A DNA stretch of 64,000 nt from QZKY01 sp963666295 (GCA_963666295.1 OY762707.1:2046001-2110000); one strand, 5' to 3'. Positions 10,401-19,073 are shown, numbered from the stretch's first letter. The notes: generated from the sequence alone by a model not told the origin. Translations and numbers: made by a program.

Positions 10401-10843
10401 ATGCGCGCTATGTCGTGACCTGCAACGGTCGTCCATTGCCACTGTCTGCAACCGGCGTGCGCGGCGAGTTCGTAGCCGGGGTGCGTTACCGAGCGTGGAG
10501 TCCTCCTTCAGCCTTGCATCCGACCATTGGTGTGCAATCACCGTTGGTATTCGATTTGGTCGATATGTGGAATAACCGTTCTATTGGGGGGTGCACTTAC
10601 CATGTCGTCCACCCGGGAGGGCGCAGTTACGACGCCTTCCCTGTGAACTCTAATGAGGCAGAGGCGCGGCGCTTTGCGCGCTTCAGTCCGCATGGCCACA
10701 CGCCGGGAACCATGGTCATACGGCGTGAAGGGCTAAACCCCGATTATCCGATGACACTGGACTTGAGAAGAGAGCCAGAGGTGTGGGACGGTGGGTCGGC
10801 ACCGCTTTCCGTATCGGAGCAGATGCAACAAATACAGCAATAA
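7478..10843 (+). CDS. Transglutaminase-like protease fused to DUF2126
   Basis: A large 1121-residue protein. An N-terminal bacterial transglutaminase-like region (about 1-300) carries a plausible papain-type triad: Cys184 in GSCRDSAW, His233 in DLHAW and Asp249 in GLDPTSG. The rest (about 330-1110) is DUF2126 (COG4196), with conserved stretches such as RLTMGGEPTF and GGGNHVTIG. A lysine-rich linker lies near residues 508-515 and another near 570-590. AAGGA precedes the ATG. Family members occur with permuted ATP-grasp and alpha-E proteins and are thought to cut or transfer amide bonds. It is the last gene of the Anbu cluster; the product and acceptor are unknown. Confidence 0.9.
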   Translation: MTIRVALHHQTRYRFDRSVQLWPHQVRLRPVGHSRTPISSYSLRVEPQGHFINWQQDPYGNWLARLVFPEPAEALTVTVDLVADMTVINPFDFFVEESAERFPFTYESQLAVELHPFLEKAEAGPLLSRWLAATRAEIGLQGMQINDFLVFLNQRVQNDVGYVVRMEPGVQTPEETLERHMGSCRDSAWLLVQVLRHFGLAARFASGYLIQLAADVKALDGPSGPEEDFTDLHAWTEVYIPGAGWIGLDPTSGLLTGEGHIPLACTAAPSSAAPVIGATDICESEFDVTMTVTRIHEDPRVTKPYTSEQWQSVENLGAKVEKQLAHHDVRLTMGGEPTFVSIDDMDGPEWNITALSDKKLELADDLLKRLQARFAKGGLLHFGQGKWYPGEPLPRWALACYWREDGEPLWRHSELLDHDGSEIECKTLDAARFAEILCEQLGLSSQYVILAYEDVAHAIFQEQGWPDNLDPLEASLDDADERRRLARLIERDLREPAGFVLPLKPVAGSSKKKKASPGWRSSLWPLRREHLYLLPGDSPAGLRLPLASLPWVLPEDREEDYVRDPFDIRGHLPKAGKRSKPKKKAVPEEVDAREVIHTALCIEVRGGVLHVFLPPLNHLEDFVDLVSALETSATALALPIRLEGYPPPEDPRLKVFKITPDPGVIEVNIHPSGNWGELVENTHALYEEARLARLGAEKFMLDGRHTGTGGGNHVTIGAATPADSPCLRRPDLLMSMIGYWQNHPVLSYLFSGMFIGPTSQAPRVDEARHESLYELEIAFQQMRQRLNAGEESLEPWLVDRLLRNLLIDISGNTHRAEFCIDKLYSPDSPTGRLGLVEFRGFEMPPHPQMSLVQMLLLRALIARFWREPYQGRLIRWGTELHDRFMLPHFIEQDMQDVVLDLQKAGYPFEFEWFLPFLEFRFPRYGTVVYNNIEIELRQAIEPWHVLGEEVSAGGTARYVDSSVERLQVRVRGINDARYVVTCNGRPLPLSATGVRGEFVAGVRYRAWSPPSALHPTIGVQSPLVFDLVDMWNNRSIGGCTYHVVHPGGRSYDAFPVNSNEAEARRFARFSPHGHTPGTMVIRREGLNPDYPMTLDLRREPEVWDGGSAPLSVSEQMQQIQQ

Positions 10844-10905
10844 GGCATCGTCAGAAAAGGGCGGTTGGCACGAAAAGCAATGTTTCTGGGATAATCGCCC
10901 CTGTC

Positions 10906-13900
10906 ATGTCCGATCGCAACGCTACACAGAAGAATAGTTCCTCCCGTACAGGAAAAAAACGCCGTCCGTCCGAACCGCCGTTTCGCTATCCGCTACCGCC
11001 TATTGCCTATCCGGAAGAATTGCCTGTTTCCGCACGGCGTGAGGACATTGCGCGCGCGCTGGAAGCCAATCAGGTGATCATTGTCAGCGGTGAAACCGGT
11101 TCGGGCAAGACAACACAATTACCAAAGATATGTCTGGAACTGGGGCGCGGAAAGGCCGGCCTGATCGGCCACACTCAGCCGCGCCGGATTGCGGCTACCT
11201 CGACCGCCCGGCGTATCGCCAGCGAACTGAAAACGCCGCTGGGCGAAAACGTGGGCTTCAAGGTGCGTTTTTCGGACAAGATGGCGCATGGCGCATCTGT
11301 GAAGCTGATGACCGACGGTATTTTGCTTGCGGAAACGCAAACCGATCCATTGCTTCGGCAGTATGACACCATCATCATCGACGAGGCGCACGAGCGTAGC
11401 CTGAACATCGACTTTCTGCTCGGTTATCTCAAGCAACTGCTGCCGCGACGTAAAGACCTGAAAGTGATCATCACCTCGGCGACGATTGATGCCGAGCGCT
11501 TTGCGAGCCACTTTGCGCAAAATAACAAGCCCGCGCCGGTGATTGAAGTATCTGGCCGCCTGTATCCGGTGGAAGTTCGCTACCGGCCGGTTGAAGCGAT
11601 GGCGCGAAACGCGGATCAGCCGGGCGATGCCAGCAAGAGTCTGGCGCAAAAGCAGAAAGAGCAGCGCGACCTGATTGATGCGGTGGCCGATGCAGTGGAT
11701 GAACTGGCGATGCTCGGGCAGGGCGACGTGCTGGTGTTCCTGCCAGGCGAGCGTGAAATTCGCGATACGGCAGAAGCATTGCGCAAGCATCACCCGGCTC
11801 ATACGGAAATATTGCCCCTGTATGCGCGCCTGTCTGCCAAGGAGCAGGAGCGTGTGTTTCAGACGACCAACCGGCGACGCATCGTGCTGGCAACCAATGT
11901 GGCGGAAACCTCGCTGACGGTGCCGGGCATTCGCTTCGTGGTTGATAGCGGGGTGGCGCGTGTGAAGCGTTACAGTTATCGCAACAAGGTCGAGCAGTTG
12001 CAGATCGAGCCGATTGCGCAATCGTCCGCCAACCAGCGTGCCGGTCGTTGCGGACGTGTCGCGGCTGGCGTGTGCATCCGACTGTACAGCGAGCAGGATT
12101 ACGAGCAGCGTCCTGCTTATACCGATCCGGAAATTCTGCGCTCCTCGCTGGCTGCGGTCATCATGCGCATGAAATCCCTGCGCCTGACCGATGTGGAAAC
12201 TTTCCCGTTCATTCAGCCGCCGCTGGGTCGTGCGATTGCGGATGGCTATCAGCTCTTGCAGGAACTGGGCGCGCTGGACGAGCAAAACAACATGACGCCA
12301 GTTGGGCGGCAACTGGCGCAACTGCCGCTTGACCCGCGCATCGGGCGTATGATCCTGGCCGCAAAAGACAATGTCTGCCTGACGGAAATGCTGATTATTG
12401 CCTCTGCCTTGTCGGTGCAGGACCCGCGTGATCGTCCGATGGAGGCGCAGGAGGCGGCGGACAATGCGCACAGAAAATTCCATGAGCCGCGCTCCGAATT
12501 CATGTCCTACCTGAAAATCTGGAACTGGTTTGAGGAGGCGATTGAGCACAAGAAATCGAACCGAAAATTGCAGGAACAGTGCCGGGAAAATTTTCTGTCG
12601 CAAATGCGCTTGCGAGAATGGCGCGATGTGCACTCCCAATTACTGGCCATTGCGCGCGAACAAAAGTGGCGGCTGAACGAGACACCCGCAACCTTCGAGC
12701 AGGTGCATATCGCGCTATTGGCAGGTTTGCTTGGCAATGTTGGTTTCAAAGCGGACGATGCCCCGCATTACATCGGCGCGCGCAGCATCAAGTTCAATAT
12801 CTGGCCGGGTTCGTCGCTGGGCAAAAAGGCGGGCAAATGGGTGGTCGCCGCTGAGCTGGTGGATACGGCGCGGCTGTATGCGCGCTGTGTGGCGCAGATT
12901 CAGCCGGAATGGCTGGAGCGCGTGGGTGGTCATTTGCTGAAAAAGTCCTATGGCGACCCGCGCTGGGAAAAGCGTAGCGCGCAAGTGTCGGCCTTCGAGC
13001 GGGCAACGCTGTATGGCATGGTGGTTTACAGTCAGCGGCGCGTGGATTACGCACGCTTTAACCCGGAGCATGCGCGTGAAATCTTCATTCGGCAGGCGCT
13101 GGTCGAGGGGGATTTCGAGACGCGCGCGCCATTCTTTGCGCATAACCAGAAACTGGTGCGCGAAATCGAAAAACTGGAGCACAAGGCGCGCCGTTTCGAT
13201 GTGCTGGTCGACGACGAACTGATCTTTGCGTTTTACGACCAGTACCTGCCGGACGACGTTTTCAACGGTATTTCGTTCGAGAAATGGCATAAGGACATCG
13301 CTGCCAAACAGCCGAAACTTTTGTTCCTGAATCGTGACGATTTGATGCGTCACGAGGCGGCCGGCGTGACGACGGACCTGTTCCCGAAGCGCATCAAAAT
13401 GGCCGGCACGGACATGGGGTTGACCTACCATTTCGAACCGGGCAGCGTGCGTGATGGCGTGACGCTGTCAGTGCCGCTTTATGCCTTGAATCAGGTATCG
13501 GCCGAGCGTAGCGAGTGGCTGGTGCCCGGCATGCTGAAGGAGAAAGTGCAATTGCTGCTCAAATCGCTGCCGCAAAAGTTGCGCCGCCATTGCGTGCCTT
13601 TGCCACAGTGCGCGGCCGAGTTTTCCGAACGCATGCAGGCGGATGAACGCTATGGCAAGGTGCCGTTGCTGGATGTGTTGATGGCGGATTTGCGTGAACA
13701 GCGTGGGGTGAATGCGAAGCAGAGCGATTTCAAACTTGAGACGCTGCCCGCGCACTTGTCCATGAATTTCAAGATAATCGATGAGCATGGACGCCAGCTT
13801 GATATGGGGCGCAATCTCGCCGCCTTGCGCGCAACACTGAGTGGCGAGGCGCGCGAGCAATTTCAGCAACTGGCAGAAAAAGGTCGACAGCGTCCGGTAA

Positions 13901-14814
13901 AAGGCAAGGAGAAATCTGCATCGGAATCAGTGCTGGAAGTTGATGTAGTGGCAGAGTCGCAATATGACAACATTACGTCCTGGCATTTTGGTGAATTGCC
14001 GGAATTACTGGAAATTTCGCGCGGGAAACAAACGCTGATGGGCTATCCGGCACTGGTTGATCAGGGAACACACTGCAGGCTCGAAGTGTTTGACGATCCG
14101 GACGTGGCAGAGCGCACGCACCGCGCGGGTTTGCGCCGCCTGTTTGCGCTGCAACTCAAGGATCAGGTCAAATACCTGACGAAAAATATTCCCGGACTGC
14201 AGCAGATGGGGATGCATTTCATTTCGCTGGGCACGCAGGAAGAATTGCGCGATCAGATCATTGAGGCGGTACTTGATCTGGCTTGCATGCAGACACCCTT
14301 GCCAAGGAATGCCGAAAAATTTGAAGCTCGCCGTGAGCAGGGGCGCATGCGGATTGGCTTGCTTACCAATGAGGTTGCCAAGCTGGTATCAGCTATATTG
14401 ATCGAGTATCACGCCTTGCAGCGCAAGTTGCAGAGCATCAAGGCGAATGCTCAGGCAGCCAGCGATGTTCAATCCCAGTTGCAGGCGCTGATGAACAAGC
14501 GTTTCCTTTCGGAAAACGATTATGCCCGCTTGAGTCACTTTCCGCGCTATCTGAAAGGGATCGGCGTGCGTATCGACAAGTTGCGCAACGACCCGACACG
14601 CGATGCACGGCAGATGGTGGAGTGGCAGCAGCTTGCCAGCAAATTTCAACGTGCTTTAAAAGAGCGAGGCGGTTATTCCAGCGATCCGAAAATGCGCGAG
14701 TTTCGCTGGATGCTGGAAGAATTGCGCGTCTCGCTCTTTGCACAGGAACTGAAAACACCGATGCCGGTTTCCGTGAAACGCTTGCAGAAGATGTGGGATG
14801 CCATGCAACGTTAA
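10906..14814 (+). CDS. hrpA: ATP-dependent RNA helicase HrpA
   Basis: 1302 residues from ATG 10906; an upstream in-frame start at 10783 would overlap the previous gene and adds unrelated sequence. Walker A GETGSGKTT lies at about 62-70 and the DEAH box (IIDEAHERS) near 160. SATIDAERF (motif III) and QRAGRCGRV (motif VI) follow, then the HA2/OB and long DUF3418 C-terminal regions typical of full-length HrpA. It unwinds RNA and acts in mRNA processing and ribosome rescue in E. coli. A possible promoter, TTGGCA (10865) and GATAAT (10890) with a 19-base spacer, would give an almost leaderless message; this is weak evidence. Confidence 0.93.
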   Translation: MSDRNATQKNSSSRTGKKRRPSEPPFRYPLPPIAYPEELPVSARREDIARALEANQVIIVSGETGSGKTTQLPKICLELGRGKAGLIGHTQPRRIAATSTARRIASELKTPLGENVGFKVRFSDKMAHGASVKLMTDGILLAETQTDPLLRQYDTIIIDEAHERSLNIDFLLGYLKQLLPRRKDLKVIITSATIDAERFASHFAQNNKPAPVIEVSGRLYPVEVRYRPVEAMARNADQPGDASKSLAQKQKEQRDLIDAVADAVDELAMLGQGDVLVFLPGEREIRDTAEALRKHHPAHTEILPLYARLSAKEQERVFQTTNRRRIVLATNVAETSLTVPGIRFVVDSGVARVKRYSYRNKVEQLQIEPIAQSSANQRAGRCGRVAAGVCIRLYSEQDYEQRPAYTDPEILRSSLAAVIMRMKSLRLTDVETFPFIQPPLGRAIADGYQLLQELGALDEQNNMTPVGRQLAQLPLDPRIGRMILAAKDNVCLTEMLIIASALSVQDPRDRPMEAQEAADNAHRKFHEPRSEFMSYLKIWNWFEEAIEHKKSNRKLQEQCRENFLSQMRLREWRDVHSQLLAIAREQKWRLNETPATFEQVHIALLAGLLGNVGFKADDAPHYIGARSIKFNIWPGSSLGKKAGKWVVAAELVDTARLYARCVAQIQPEWLERVGGHLLKKSYGDPRWEKRSAQVSAFERATLYGMVVYSQRRVDYARFNPEHAREIFIRQALVEGDFETRAPFFAHNQKLVREIEKLEHKARRFDVLVDDELIFAFYDQYLPDDVFNGISFEKWHKDIAAKQPKLLFLNRDDLMRHEAAGVTTDLFPKRIKMAGTDMGLTYHFEPGSVRDGVTLSVPLYALNQVSAERSEWLVPGMLKEKVQLLLKSLPQKLRRHCVPLPQCAAEFSERMQADERYGKVPLLDVLMADLREQRGVNAKQSDFKLETLPAHLSMNFKIIDEHGRQLDMGRNLAALRATLSGEAREQFQQLAEKGRQRPVKGKEKSASESVLEVDVVAESQYDNITSWHFGELPELLEISRGKQTLMGYPALVDQGTHCRLEVFDDPDVAERTHRAGLRRLFALQLKDQVKYLTKNIPGLQQMGMHFISLGTQEELRDQIIEAVLDLACMQTPLPRNAEKFEARREQGRMRIGLLTNEVAKLVSAILIEYHALQRKLQSIKANAQAASDVQSQLQALMNKRFLSENDYARLSHFPRYLKGIGVRIDKLRNDPTRDARQMVEWQQLASKFQRALKERGGYSSDPKMREFRWMLEELRVSLFAQELKTPMPVSVKRLQKMWDAMQR

Positions 14815-14827
14815 TGCGCTTGCGAAT

Positions 14828-14843
14828 ATGCAATGAATTGCAT
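14828..14843. promoter_or_regulatory. Palindrome upstream of tupA, possible operator
   Basis: ATGCAAT-GA-ATTGCAT is a perfect 7-base inverted repeat 100 bases before the tupA start. A further ATTGCAT copy lies at 14867-14873, exactly 30 bases (about three helical turns) after the one at 14837. The layout suits a dimeric regulator, perhaps one sensing oxyanions, but it does not match the ModE consensus as I know it. The role is inferred. Confidence 0.35.
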
Positions 14844-14942
14844 TATTAATGGTTTTATTAGGTAATATTGCATCCCCCATATTTCAGACTTAACATCTCT
14901 CACTTGCGTGTTGAACGCTATTTACTTGAGAGGTGTAGTTCC

Positions 14943-15746
14943 ATGAAAAATATGAAAAAAATAGCAATTTTGCTGGGCGCGATGCTGCTTTCGGCAAGTT
15001 GTTTTGCACAGGACATCATCAAGCTTTCGACGACGACCAGCACGGAGAACTCCGGGTTGTTGAGCCATTTGCTGCCAGCGTTTGAGGCCAAGACCAACAG
15101 CAAGGTGCACGTGATATCGGTCGGTACCGGCAAGGCGCTGAAACTGGCAGAAAACGGTGATGTGGATGTGACGCTGGTGCATGCGCGCCCATCCGAAGAC
15201 AAGTTCGTCGCAGCCGGCCATGGCGTTGATCGTCGTGACGTCATGTTCAATGACTTTGTGGTCGTTGGGCCGGATTCCGATCCAGCCGGCATCGAGGGCT
15301 CGAAAGACGTGATCGCCGCCATGAGCAAAATCGCAAGCAGTAAATCACGCTTCGTTTCCCGGGGGGACAATTCAGGCACTGAGAAAAAAGAGCAGATTTA
15401 CTGGAAAGAAGCGGGCGTCAAGCCAAGCGGTGAAAACTACATTGCAGCGGGTCGCGGCATGGGCGAAGTATTGACGATGGCGGCGGAAATGCAGGCCTAT
15501 ACATTGAGTGACCGTGCCACCTACATTGCCTACCGTGCCAAGACCGGCCTGAGCATCATGACGGAAGGTGATCCGAAAATGTTTAACCCATACGGCATCA
15601 TTGCGGTGAATCCGAAGAATCATCCGGGCGCCAATTATGAGGGTGCCATGAAGCTGATTAAATGGATTACGTCCAAGGAAGGGCAGGACATGATTGCGGC
15701 ATTCCGCGTGAATGGCAAGCAACTGTTTTTTCCTTCTGCCAAATAA
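14943..15746 (+). CDS. tupA: Tungstate ABC transporter substrate-binding protein
   Basis: 267 residues starting MKNMKKIAILLGAM, with a type I signal peptide probably cut after SCFA. The mature protein has the TupA pattern: STTTSTENSGLL near the start, SVGTGKALKLAENGDVDVTLVHA, then VMFNDFVVVGP and RGDNSGTEKKE. TupA binds tungstate in the periplasm with high affinity and hands it to the TupBC permease/ATPase. Here no tupB or tupC follows; a strong terminator ends the transcript 78 bases after the stop. The partner permease must be encoded elsewhere or be shared. The in-frame start at 14868 would put 25 odd residues before the signal peptide. Confidence 0.85.
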   Translation: MKNMKKIAILLGAMLLSASCFAQDIIKLSTTTSTENSGLLSHLLPAFEAKTNSKVHVISVGTGKALKLAENGDVDVTLVHARPSEDKFVAAGHGVDRRDVMFNDFVVVGPDSDPAGIEGSKDVIAAMSKIASSKSRFVSRGDNSGTEKKEQIYWKEAGVKPSGENYIAAGRGMGEVLTMAAEMQAYTLSDRATYIAYRAKTGLSIMTEGDPKMFNPYGIIAVNPKNHPGANYEGAMKLIKWITSKEGQDMIAAFRVNGKQLFFPSAK

Positions 15747-16068
15747 GAATTGCCTGGGCTTAAATGCCAGCAGACTTTTGTGCAGTGAGCGCAACCAGGT
15801 CGTTTTAGATATTCAAGAATTTCCGCAGACTTTCCATCACACGGAAAGTCTGCGTTTTTTATTCATGTTCCCGGTTTCAAATTTCGACGTGCTGTCTGGC
15901 AAGCCTTGCAAAAACCGTACTTGAACGGTACGTTTGGGCGGATTTTATGCCGCTCGTGACCGCACGGGGCGCTACTTTTCGCGTAAAATTAGCACGTTTT
16001 CCGCATTGGTTTTTTTCGGGTCAGATCAGGCTTTTCAGTTATTCATCCATCTTTTAATCGGGCAAAAA
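15747..16068. other. Intergenic region between tupA and dcd
   Basis: It holds the tupA terminator and the dcd leader. I see no credible gene. A TAAAAT hexamer at 15984-15989 could be a -10 element for dcd, but no good -35 is found at the right distance. Confidence 0.5.
15824..15860 (+). terminator. Rho-independent terminator of tupA
   Basis: A perfect 12-base-pair stem, CGCAGACTTTCC (15824-15835) with GGAAAGTCTGCG (15843-15854), and a 7-base loop, followed at once by six T. Confidence 0.93.
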
Positions 16069-16635
16069 ATGAGCATTAAATCCGACAAATGGATTCGCCG
16101 CATGGCGGAAGAGCATGGCATGATTGAACCGTTCGAGCCGAGGCAGGTTCGCTCCGTGAACGATCAGCGGATTGTTTCTTATGGCTTGTCTTCGTATGGA
16201 TACGATATTCGTTGCGCCGATGAGTTCAAGATTTTTACCAACATTAACAGCACGATTGTTGATCCGAAGAATTTTGACGAAAATTCGTTTGTCGATATCA
16301 AAAGCGATGTGTGCATCATCCCGCCAAATTCATTTGCTTTGGCGCGAACGGTTGAGTATTTCCGCATTCCACGTAGCACTTTAACGGTTTGTCTGGGTAA
16401 ATCCACGTATGCGCGCTGCGGCATCATCGTGAATGTGACGCCGTTCGAACCGGAGTGGGAGGGGTATGTGACGTTGGAATTCTCAAATACGACGCCACTG
16501 CCGGCAAAAATCTATGCGTGGGAAGGTTGTGCGCAAGTGCTGTTTTTCGAAAGCGACGAAATTTGTGAAACTTCGTACAGGGACCGTGGTGGCAAATATC
16601 AGGGGCAAACTGGGGTGACTTTGCCGAAAGCGTAA
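16069..16635 (+). CDS. dcd: dCTP deaminase
   Basis: 188 residues from ATG 16069 (MSIKSDKWIRRMAEEHGMI), the standard Dcd start and length. It converts dCTP to dUTP, feeding dTMP synthesis. The core holds the family motifs SSYGYDIR, LGKSTYARCGI, TPFEPEWEGYVTLE with the catalytic glutamate, and the C-terminal GGKYQGQ. It acts as a homotrimer in the cytosol. An in-frame start at 15934 would add 45 residues not seen in the family. Confidence 0.95.
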   Translation: MSIKSDKWIRRMAEEHGMIEPFEPRQVRSVNDQRIVSYGLSSYGYDIRCADEFKIFTNINSTIVDPKNFDENSFVDIKSDVCIIPPNSFALARTVEYFRIPRSTLTVCLGKSTYARCGIIVNVTPFEPEWEGYVTLEFSNTTPLPAKIYAWEGCAQVLFFESDEICETSYRDRGGKYQGQTGVTLPKA

Positions 16636-16672
16636 GCAATTTTCTATTATTTTTCGCAGGAAAAAGCACTGA

Positions 16673-17422
16673 ATGCCAATTTATTATTTGCGCCGCATAA
16701 CAGGGAGAGAGCGTAGCGAGGCGACGAATCGCCATCTGGGCTTTTCCCTGGCATTTGTTGCCGGCGCGATGAATGCAGGTGCTTTTTTGGCAGTCAAGCA
16801 ATACACCACGCACATGACGGGGATTACCAGCTCCATCGCACATGGCTTCATCGAAGGGGACTACAAATTTGCGCTGGCTGGCGTGGGTGCGATTCTCTCT
16901 TTCTTGGCTGGCGCGGCATTTTCGGAAATTCTCATTAACTGGGGACGCAACAACGAACTTCATAGCGAATATGCCTTTCCCTTGATGGTCGAGGCGGTGC
17001 TGTTGCTGATATTTGGTTGTTTGGGGCAGTTTTTTTGCCAGTACACGGGGCTGTTTGTATCAATCACGGTCATGTTACTGTGCTTCACGATGGGGCTGCA
17101 AAATGCCATCATTACCCGCATCTCCAATGCTGTGGTCCGTACCACACATGTAACAGGAATCCTGACTGACGTAGGCATTGAATTCGGGCGCATGTTTTTC
17201 TGGAATCGCAGGGTCGACCAAGCAGATGAGGCCTATATTCGCGCCAATCGCCAGAAACTGTATTTGCTTGGCGGGTTGTGGGTCATGTTTTTATTGGGTG
17301 GCCTCGTCGGCGCCTTTGGCTTTTTATTTGTCAGGTACTACGCGACCATTCCGCTGGCAGTTATTCTGGCGACGCTAGCCTTTGTGCCCATGTACGATGA
17401 TGTCGTGCGTAGCAAAAAATGA
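16673..17422 (+). CDS. DUF1275 (YoaK-type) membrane protein
   Basis: 249 residues with about six hydrophobic segments. The start region SLAFVAGAMNAGAFLAV and the THMTGITSSIAHG and VRTTHVTGILTDVGIEFGR segments are typical of DUF1275, an inner-membrane family of unknown function. It lies between dcd and ybgC on the same strand, with 14 bases to ybgC, so it may be co-transcribed with the Tol-Pal genes; that link is positional only. Confidence 0.82.
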   Translation: MPIYYLRRITGRERSEATNRHLGFSLAFVAGAMNAGAFLAVKQYTTHMTGITSSIAHGFIEGDYKFALAGVGAILSFLAGAAFSEILINWGRNNELHSEYAFPLMVEAVLLLIFGCLGQFFCQYTGLFVSITVMLLCFTMGLQNAIITRISNAVVRTTHVTGILTDVGIEFGRMFFWNRRVDQADEAYIRANRQKLYLLGGLWVMFLLGGLVGAFGFLFVRYYATIPLAVILATLAFVPMYDDVVRSKK

Positions 17423-17436
17423 GGGTGTAACGAGTC

Positions 17437-17853
17437 ATGCAAAAAGCGCCGCATACCTTTACCTGGCCGATCCGGGTTTACATTGAAGATACAGATGTCG
17501 GCGGCGTTGTTTATTATGCCAATTACCTCAAGTTTTTCGAGCGCGCCCGAACCGAATGGTTACGGATGCTTTCCATTTCTCAGGCGGATCTGATTGGTCA
17601 GCATGACGCGATTTTCGTGGTTTCAGGTGCCTCGATCGATTACCGTGCGCCGGCACGTCTGGATGACGAAATAAGGATTGCTTCTAGAGTCGATCGTCTT
17701 GGGCGCGTATCGATTCGTTTTGTGCAAGAGGCATGGCGCGACGACGTGCTGCTTGCTTCGGCAACGGTCAGCGTGGCCTGTGTCGCATTTGATTCCTTGC
17801 GTCCAAAGCCGATACCGGAGTCGGTTCGGATAAAAATGCAGACCGTGTCATAG
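17437..17853 (+). CDS. ybgC: Tol-Pal-associated acyl-CoA thioesterase
   Basis: A 138-residue hot-dog-fold thioesterase. It has the 4-hydroxybenzoyl-CoA thioesterase-type motif EDTDVGGVVYYANYLKFFERARTEWLR, in which the aspartate in DTD is the family's catalytic residue. YbgC hydrolyses short or medium acyl-CoA or acyl-ACP in the cytosol and is the usual first gene of the tol-pal cluster, as here. The next gene, tolQ, begins 93 bases later. Confidence 0.93.
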   Translation: MQKAPHTFTWPIRVYIEDTDVGGVVYYANYLKFFERARTEWLRMLSISQADLIGQHDAIFVVSGASIDYRAPARLDDEIRIASRVDRLGRVSIRFVQEAWRDDVLLASATVSVACVAFDSLRPKPIPESVRIKMQTVS

Positions 17854-17946
17854 GCATTTAATATCGGCATTGCAGGCTCAAGCCTTGCTTGAGGATTGCG
17901 GTACTCTTTTTGGCTTTTTAATGACGACCCTGATTTTTACCACATC

Positions 17947-18645
17947 ATGACTGTTTCGCAAGATCTCTCTCTTATTTCCCTGATTACGGGCGCTTCGTTG
18001 ATTGTTCAGCTGGTGATGGCGCTGTTGTTGTTTGTTTCAGTCATGAGCTGGGCCTACATTTTCCGCAAATTGTTTGCCATTCGCCATGCGCGTGTGCAAA
18101 CCGAAGCCTTTGAGCGCGCCTTTTGGTCGGGAGGTAGCCTGCAACGTTTGTACCAACAGTCCGGTCGGGATGCGGAGCAAGGTGCGTTAGGGCGCATTTT
18201 TGCATCTGGTATGGGCGAATATATAAAGACCAAAGGCGGCGCAAACGATAAATCGAATCTTGATCAGGCGGTCATGGTGGATGGCGCGCGCCGCGCGATG
18301 CGCGCCGCCTATCAGCGCGAGATGGATAGCTTGGAATCGCACCTCGCCTTTCTGGCATCAGTTGGCTCCGTTTCGCCTTATGTTGGCTTGTTCGGAACGG
18401 TCTGGGGCATCATGAATTCGTTTCGCGGATTGGCCAATGTACATCAGGCCACGCTGGCAGCGGTGGCACCCGGTATTGCAGAGGCACTGGTGGCAACGGC
18501 GATTGGCCTGTTTGCAGCGATTCCGGCGGTGGTCGCTTATAACCGCTACTCGCATGATATTGACCGGCTTTCGATCCGCTTCGAGAGCTTCATCGAAGAG
18601 TTCTCCAACATTTTGCAGCGGCAATCTGCCAGGGAACTGGGATGA
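17947..18645 (+). CDS. tolQ: Tol-Pal system proton channel subunit TolQ
   Basis: 232 residues from ATG 17947 (MTVSQDLSLISLI), the usual betaproteobacterial start; an upstream in-frame start at 17896 lacks family support. Three membrane segments are visible (about 15-35, 130-150 and 165-190), including the conserved VGLFGTVWGIMNSF and ATAIGLFAAIPAVVAYN of the ExbB/MotA family. TolQ forms with TolR the inner-membrane motor that uses the proton gradient to move TolA for outer-membrane constriction at division. Its stop overlaps the tolR start (ATGA). Confidence 0.95.
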   Translation: MTVSQDLSLISLITGASLIVQLVMALLLFVSVMSWAYIFRKLFAIRHARVQTEAFERAFWSGGSLQRLYQQSGRDAEQGALGRIFASGMGEYIKTKGGANDKSNLDQAVMVDGARRAMRAAYQREMDSLESHLAFLASVGSVSPYVGLFGTVWGIMNSFRGLANVHQATLAAVAPGIAEALVATAIGLFAAIPAVVAYNRYSHDIDRLSIRFESFIEEFSNILQRQSARELG

Positions 18646-19073
18646 AAGGCTTCATGCGCGGCGGGCGTTCACGCAAGTTCAAGTCTGAAATCAATGTGGT
18701 CCCCTATATTGACGTCATGCTGGTGCTGCTTGTGATTTTCATGGTCGTTGCGCCGCTGACCACGCCCGGCATCGTTGACCTGCCAACTGCTGAAAAAAGC
18801 ACGCGCCCACCGACCGAATATATCCAGATCATGCTGCGCCCGGATGCGGAATCGAAGATTGGGATAAAGCAGCAGCAGGGCGGGGGCGGCCACACGGAAA
18901 CCGTTGCCAGTCGGACTGAGCTGATGCACAAATTGCGTGACTTGCATAACCGGAATCCGAAATATCCGGTATTGATTGCGGCTGACAAGGCAAGCCGCTA
19001 TGAAGATGTCATCCGCGTGATTTCCGACGCCAAGAAAATGGGGATTTCGCGCGTCGGGCTGGCAACCCAATAG
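18642..19073 (+). CDS. tolR: Tol-Pal system protein TolR
   Basis: 143 residues of the ExbD/TolR family. A short cytosolic head precedes one membrane helix (about 21-39) with the proton-path aspartate Asp24 in PYIDVMLVLL, and a periplasmic domain follows. It pairs with TolQ to energise TolA. A poly-Gln/Gly stretch (QQQGGGGH, about residues 75-82) in the periplasmic part is an unremarkable linker. It is translationally coupled to tolQ. Confidence 0.95.
   Translation: MKGFMRGGRSRKFKSEINVVPYIDVMLVLLVIFMVVAPLTTPGIVDLPTAEKSTRPPTEYIQIMLRPDAESKIGIKQQQGGGGHTETVASRTELMHKLRDLHNRNPKYPVLIAADKASRYEDVIRVISDAKKMGISRVGLATQ

Noticed and set aside
11119..12639. Long open frame (506 codons) antisense to hrpA
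   Set aside because: Its composition is what codon bias of hrpA gives on the opposite strand; no domain or start signal is recognisable.
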